Below the pieces are notes generated by a model. That model did not search any database and was not told the DNA's origin. It was given only the letters and a program-made list of their open reading frames with translations. From NCBI GenBank assembly GCA_965662575.1, contig CBFIHN010000032.1, forward strand, positions 1 through 18,410: 18,410 nt of DNA, read 5' to 3'. The DNA is from CBFIHN01 sp965662575 (GTDB taxonomy: Bacteria > Pseudomonadota > Gammaproteobacteria > Francisellales > CACEW01). Below are positions 15,005 to 18,410 of this stretch, piece by piece; position 1 is the first letter of the stretch, and each line of letters starts with the position of its first letter. Both the position numbers and the translations under genes were made by a program.

Positions 15005-16378
15005 TTATAGTTTGCGCCAGCTGGTACCTTTTGCTGAGTCTTCAATTGCGATGCCCATGGCTGTGAGTTCATCACGAGCACTATCAGCTGTTGCCCAATC
15101 TTTAGTTGCTCGTGCATGATTGCGTTTTTCGATTAATGCTTCAATGGTTACTACATCATTTTGCGCACCTTGAAAAAATGTTTCAGCATCTTGCTGTAAT
15201 AAACCAAGGACGGCAGCTAATTGTTTTAATAATGCGGCAAATTGCGATGCTTGGTCGATATGGTTTTGTTTCAAGCTATTGATATAGCGTGTTAAATCAA
15301 ATAACACAGCCAAGGCTTCTGGAATATTTAAATCATCTTCCATTGCGGTAATGAAGCGCGAGGTAAAAGATTCTTTTTCAGGTAATTGGTCGCTAATGGT
15401 TAAACCACGTAAGGCCGTATAAAAACGACTGAGGGCAGCTTTAGCTAAATCTAAATTGTCAGTTGTGTAATTAATGTCACTGCGATAATGCCCTGAGGTG
15501 AGAAAGTAGCGTATCACTTCAGCGGGGTATTGCTTTAACACATCACGGATAACAAAAAAATTACCGAGTGATTTAGACATTTTTTCATCATTCACTTGCA
15601 CCATGCCACTGTGCATCCAGTAGCGCGCAAATTGGCAGCCATTGGCTGCTTCAGATTGTGCGATTTCATTTTCATGATGTGGAAAGCGTAAATCAGAGCC
15701 GCCGGCATGAATATCAAAAGTCTCGCCTAAGCAGCGTTTGGTCATTGCTGAACATTCAATGTGCCAGCCTGGACGGCCTTTCCCCCAGGGTGAGTCCCAG
15801 CTGGGTTCACCAGGCTTTGCAGTTTTCCATAGTACAAAGTCTAGGGGGTCTTCTTTGTTTGGATTAATGTCAATGCGTTCACCAGATTGTAGGTGTTCAA
15901 TGCTTTGGCCACTTAATTTACCATACGGTTTAAATTGGCTAACACGATAGTAGACATCACCATTATTAGCGGCATAAGCATAGCCTTGATCAATTAGCTT
16001 TTGGATCATTGCCAGCATATCATCGATGGTTTCAGTGGCTTTTGGTTCAGCATCTGGTGGTAATATGTGAAGGGCATTGAAATCTTGATGCATAATGGCA
16101 ATATGGCGCTTAACCAAATCTTGCGTGCTTTCTTTGTTTTCTTGAGCACGTTTGATAATTTTATCATCGATATCTGTAATATTGCGCACGTAAGTCACCT
16201 CAAAACCACGCCAGCGCAAAAAACGGACCAACAAGTCAAAGCTTAAGTACGTGCGTGCATGGCCAATATGGCAATAATCATAGACGGTAACACCACAAAC
16301 ATAGAGCGTCACTTTGTTGGGCTCTAAGGTGTTGAGTATTTTTTTTTGTTTACTGAAGCTGTCATAGATTTTGAGCAT
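15005..16378 (-). CDS. cysS: Cysteinyl-tRNA synthetase
   Basis: This class I synthetase charges tRNA-Cys. It has 457 residues (E. coli 461). C28 in YVCGVTVYD is the first zinc ligand; the HIGH motif follows at 37-40; the other ligands are the Cys of GWHIECSAM and the His-His-Glu of FPHHENE. KMSKSLGNFF is the KMSKS loop. The C-terminal helical DALR-type domain ends in KGTSWRKL, as in the family. The start ATG at 16378 follows AGAGAATCCCC. It is the upstream gene of cysS-icd on the minus strand but icd seems to have its own promoter. No missing residues are seen. Confidence 0.97.
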   Translation of the reverse strand: MLKIYDSFSKQKKILNTLEPNKVTLYVCGVTVYDYCHIGHARTYLSFDLLVRFLRWRGFEVTYVRNITDIDDKIIKRAQENKESTQDLVKRHIAIMHQDFNALHILPPDAEPKATETIDDMLAMIQKLIDQGYAYAANNGDVYYRVSQFKPYGKLSGQSIEHLQSGERIDINPNKEDPLDFVLWKTAKPGEPSWDSPWGKGRPGWHIECSAMTKRCLGETFDIHAGGSDLRFPHHENEIAQSEAANGCQFARYWMHSGMVQVNDEKMSKSLGNFFVIRDVLKQYPAEVIRYFLTSGHYRSDINYTTDNLDLAKAALSRFYTALRGLTISDQLPEKESFTSRFITAMEDDLNIPEALAVLFDLTRYINSLKQNHIDQASQFAALLKQLAAVLGLLQQDAETFFQGAQNDVVTIEALIEKRNHARATKDWATADSARDELTAMGIAIEDSAKGTSWRKL

Positions 16379-16715
16379 AGGGGATTCTCTGGTTTTGGCA
16401 ATCTAATGAGGTATTCTCTCATCATATCAAGAGCTGGATCTGCTTATCAAAAAAAATCACAATCAAATGAATCAAGCGCAAGAGGCGGAACACACTTTAG
16501 AAGCATCTATTATTACCACAATTAACTTGCACTTTCATAGCGGTTTTGACAGAATTCGTCATGCCGTGAAATATAGAGATAAGCCTTGATTTTTAAAGGC
16601 TTATCAGGTTTGAATTTTAGGGGTGGGGCAAAAATTGAATAGTGTAAGATAATATTAATAATTGAGTGGTATTATTGTAACGATTATGATTACAACCTCT
16701 CGCAAAAGGATCATT
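16379..16715. other. Divergent intergenic region with a perfect hairpin
   Basis: This stretch lies between cysS (minus) and the small exported protein (plus). It holds a perfect 10-bp inverted repeat GATAAGCCTT (16578-16587) / AAGGCTTATC (16596-16605) with an 8-base loop but no T-run. A 40-codon plus-strand frame (16467-16589) starts MNQAQEAEHTLEAS and ends inside that hairpin; it has no ribosome binding site and no recognised match, so I do not call it a gene. The promoter of the downstream gene is listed separately. Confidence 0.45.
16662..16710 (+). promoter_or_regulatory. Promoter and ribosome binding site of the small exported protein
   Basis: TTGAGT (16662-16667) and TATGAT (16685-16690) are separated by 17 bases, a good sigma-70 arrangement. 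The expected transcript would start near 16697, giving a leader of about 20 bases that includes AAAAGGA (16704-16710), five bases before the ATG at 16716. This also argues against the longer frame starting at 16662, whose start lies in the -35 box. Confidence 0.55.
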
Positions 16716-17159
16716 ATGAAATTAACTAAGGCTATTGCACTTATCACTATAACATCTCCAGTGCTTTGTTTAGCACAAGCTCATTTCCAGTTAGCGAAAA
16801 AAGTAACTTTTCTAATAAGAAATGACTCCAGCTATCCAGTTAAACTTGTAGAAGCATCAGCAGGAACTTATCTGACAATTCTCAAAAAGCCAGCCAAAAT
16901 TTTAAACCCTGGTTCGCAAACTTCGTTTGTCACCACGCCTATTAAAAGTGGCCCATCCGATCCTCTGTATATTTCTTATGAGGCTAATCCTAATACGGTA
17001 AAAGATACTCTTTGCCAAATTTACCAATATTCATCTTGGATGAAACCGATACCAACACATTGCCTAGGAATAGGGAGAGCAAACAAGCAGTTCGGTTATG
17101 TCAAAATTAATGAAAAATCTAACATCTATACACTCAGTAACCGACAAAGTCTCGTATAA
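16716..17159 (+). CDS. Small exported protein, unknown function
   Basis: Starting at the ATG at 16716, supported by AAAAGGA and a promoter, the protein has 147 residues. The N-terminus MKLTKAIALITITSPVLCLA is a Sec signal peptide with likely cleavage after LAQA or CLA, leaving about 124 residues. The mature part alternates hydrophobic and polar residues (VTFLIRNDSSYPVKLVEA, SQTSFVTTPI), which suggests a beta-sandwich. It has two Cys (TLCQIY and HCLGIG) that could form a disulfide in the periplasm or outside the cell. I recognise no family. There is an intergenic hairpin at 17189-17235 downstream and a remnant of another gene on the opposite strand. Confidence 0.7.
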   Translation: MKLTKAIALITITSPVLCLAQAHFQLAKKVTFLIRNDSSYPVKLVEASAGTYLTILKKPAKILNPGSQTSFVTTPIKSGPSDPLYISYEANPNTVKDTLCQIYQYSSWMKPIPTHCLGIGRANKQFGYVKINEKSNIYTLSNRQSLV

Positions 17160-17188
17160 GGGTAATGTTGCAGATTGATTTAGGGCAG

Positions 17189-17235
17189 TGCGCCATTTTG
17201 ATTGATGAATCAAGATATCAAAATCAATTTGCGCA
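17189..17235. repeat. Imperfect palindrome downstream of two convergent genes
   Basis: TGCGC (17189-17193) pairs with GCGCA (17231-17235) and ATTTTGAT (17195-17202) with ATCAAAAT (17217-17224); the loop holds a competing TTGATT-GATG-AATCAA hairpin. It lies 29 bases after the exported-protein stop and contains the stop codon of the minus-strand remnant. There is no T-run on either strand, so it is not a standard terminator. Confidence 0.4.
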
Positions 17236-17494
17236 AAAAATTATTTGGATCTGGCTGAGCAACGATAGCGGTTAAATTACCAGAGCTTCTGCACTCAAGC
17301 CCAAACCCTCCGTTTAACATATTCCCCGAACAAGTAATAGTTGATGAACCTGATTTGTACTCTACTGAGATGCCAAAGTTGACCGGCGGAGAGTTAAGCT
17401 CATATAAAGTTCCATTAGATGGGGCTGCCTTGGATTTTTCAGCTGATATGACGTCTACCGGATTGCAAGATACCGATGATGATCTGAATACAAT
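17210..17494 (-). pseudogene. 5'-truncated gene remnant of a secreted-type protein
   Basis: On the minus strand an open frame of 94 codons runs from just after a TAA (17497-17495) to a TGA (17212-17210). It reads in part GISVEYKSGSSTITCSGNML and NGGFGLECRSSGNLTAIVAQ, with a coding-like residue mix and three Cys. The first ATG is about 50 codons in, and no alternative start with a ribosome binding site is visible, so the 5' end appears lost. The Ser/Thr/Gly-rich beta-type sequence with Cys resembles the small exported protein next to it in style, not in clear homology. I do not recognise the family. It may be a broken secreted protein; chance openness cannot be ruled out. Confidence 0.4.
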
Positions 17495-17573
17495 TTAGTA
17501 GACACAGAAGTTTCGTATAAACTGAATGAAACGATAGGAGTCTATTAAAAGCTTGACAGATCAGGAGTAGCCA

Positions 17574-17969
17574 ATGATCGACAAAGACCTTCTGATTCAA
17601 AAGTTGGGTTTATCGCCTCATCCGGAAGGCGGATATTATCGAAGGACTTACCAAAGCACGGATAATATGCCACTACCAGAGCGCTTTAGTAACGAAGCAA
17701 GCAGCTGTGCGACAGCAATTTATTATTTACTGTCAGGCAATGAATTCTCAGCATGGCATAAGATTCAATCTGATGAAATGTGGCATCACTATGTAGGATC
17801 TAGTATTCGCTTGTTAACAATCGATCCTGCAAGCAAGATGCTCAATGAGCATATCCTAGGCAGTCCTGTCGATGATGGGGCTCTACCTCAAATTACAGTT
17901 CCTTATGGCCACTGGTTTTGCGCAGAGCTGGTTGATAAATCAAACTATGCTCTAGAAGTTACGCATTGA
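17574..17969 (+). CDS. Cupin_5/DUF985 family protein, C-terminally truncated
   Basis: This protein has 131 residues; AGGAG (17563-17567) supports the ATG. The family signature is clear: LGLSPHPEGGYYRRTYQS near the start, then ATAIYYLLSGNEFSAWHKI, DEMWHHYVGSSIRL with the cupin His residues, and LPQITVPYGHWFCAEL. Such proteins form a small beta-barrel; a sugar-isomerase or epimerase-like role has been suggested, but the substrate is unknown. Relatives run to about 160-170 residues and end with a conserved GCTVxPGF...DFEL strand. Here the frame passes YALEVTH and stops at the point where that segment should begin, immediately before the insertion sequence. It is probably truncated and may not fold. 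Confidence 0.8.
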   Translation: MIDKDLLIQKLGLSPHPEGGYYRRTYQSTDNMPLPERFSNEASSCATAIYYLLSGNEFSAWHKIQSDEMWHHYVGSSIRLLTIDPASKMLNEHILGSPVDDGALPQITVPYGHWFCAELVDKSNYALEVTH

Positions 17970-18410
17970 CGAGATAGCATAAATTTTGCTATTAGGTCTT
18001 GAAAGTAAATTTTGCCAACGGAAGGCTAACAATGCGAAGCATAACAAGACCCTCAACAGCCCATTGCACATTGCCGATGTATATTGGTTTTTTACTCAGC
18101 GAACCTAATGGGGTGAGCTGTCGCCGTTTAGGCAATGTTGTTAATATTTCACATGATAGTGCCAATCGGTTTCTGAATCGAGAATCATATACCCCGCTAG
18201 ATTTATTCAATGAGGTAAAACCTAGCTTGAACCTAAAGGGTGGGACATTAAGTGTAGATGATAGTGTGCTTGATAAGCCTTACGCAAAATATATTGCTTA
18301 CATTGGCCACTTTTGGTCCGGGAAACATCACCGGGCAGTAAAAGGGATCAATTTGATTACGCTGTACTACACTGATCCCAGTGGCTTAAATCAGCCAGTT
18401 AACTTCAGGG
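17957..18410 (+). mobile_element. Insertion sequence, left part
   Basis: An insertion sequence begins close to where the cupin gene loses its family C-terminus (about 17957-17970) and runs off the window. The ATAGCA...TGCTAT inverted repeat at 17975-17993 lies near its presumed left end. The terminal inverted repeat and target duplication cannot be defined without the other end. Confidence 0.7.
18032..18410 (+). CDS. DDE transposase (IS701/IS4-like), N-terminal part
   Basis: The frame is open from the ATG at 18032, preceded by GGAAGG, to the window end (126 codons). It starts MRSITRPSTAHCTLPMYIGF, has a helix-turn-helix-like region (RRLGNVVNISHDSANRFL), then LSVDDSVLDKPYAKYI with the first catalytic Asp of a DDE nuclease, and GHFWSGKHHRAVKGINLITL, which I know from IS701/IS4-like transposases common in Legionella-, Coxiella- and Piscirickettsia-type genomes. 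The second Asp and the Glu would lie beyond the window. A TTG at 17999 is an alternative start. No disruption is seen in the visible part, so the element may be active. Confidence 0.8.
   Translation, partial: MRSITRPSTAHCTLPMYIGFLLSEPNGVSCRRLGNVVNISHDSANRFLNRESYTPLDLFNEVKPSLNLKGGTLSVDDSVLDKPYAKYIAYIGHFWSGKHHRAVKGINLITLYYTDPSGLNQPVNFR

Noticed and set aside
14794..15066. 90-codon plus-strand frame between icd and cysS
   Set aside because: It starts with TTG, runs into the antisense of cysS and shows no family resemblance; the spacer is better read as the icd promoter region.
16467..16589. 40-codon plus-strand frame MNQAQEAEHTLEAS...
   Set aside because: It has no ribosome binding site, no known match, and ends in a hairpin; too little to call a gene.
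1..18410. CRISPR arrays, tRNA or rRNA genes, toxin-antitoxin pairs or phage modules
   Set aside because: Reading both strands by eye found no regularly spaced direct repeats, tRNA cloverleafs, rRNA segments or recognisable defence genes.

Overview
The window looks like chromosome of an AT-rich gammaproteobacterium, probably a host-associated lineage of the Legionella/Coxiella/Piscirickettsia/Francisella sort. The evidence is the gammaproteobacterial response regulator-uvrC pair, yciA-ygfB-pmbA genes with E. coli-like proteins, a Pht-like MFS transporter, a GadC-type permease, a possible RipA-like membrane protein, orphan helical proteins without recognisable domains, and an insertion sequence. 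The genus is inference.

Layout. 1-56: the start of a minus-strand gene with a signal peptide, cut by the window edge. 57-521: gene-free, with a dispersed-repeat-like palindrome. 522-5179: a plus-strand run of MFS transporter, APC permease, cca, a three-helix membrane protein and a 93-aa membrane protein. 5183-5280: a long imperfect inverted repeat between convergent genes. 5292-6245 (minus): an orphan coiled-coil protein, divergent from 6554-9029, the UvrY/GacA/LetA-type regulator and uvrC. 9033-9212 (minus): a 6S RNA gene not in any ORF list; its U-tract overlaps the uvrC stop codon. 9299-11599: yciA, ygfB and pmbA, tightly packed. 11609-11809 (minus): a decayed inverted copy of the response regulator's promoter and first 11 codons. 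12200-13474: a second orphan protein. Minus-strand icd and cysS follow, with a bidirectional terminator at 13485-13504. 16716-18410 is an accessory end: a small exported protein, a minus-strand gene remnant, a cupin gene shortened at its 3' end, and the start of an IS carrying a DDE transposase that runs off the window.

How it works together. Most genes are housekeeping: tRNA 3'-end synthesis, excision repair, acyl-CoA turnover, TldD/E proteolysis, TCA cycle and cysteinyl-tRNA synthesis. The regulatory interest lies in 6543-11809. A BarA/UvrY-type regulator, 6S RNA (a global RNA polymerase regulator) and ygfB sit in one block whose two ends carry inverted copies of the regulator's 5' region. 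Each copy is flanked, on the divergent side, by an orphan helical protein gene.

The most notable observations are the 6S RNA, the decayed regulator copy, the loss of the HD motif in the CCA enzyme, the unexplained long hairpin at 5183-5280, and the IS-truncated cupin.
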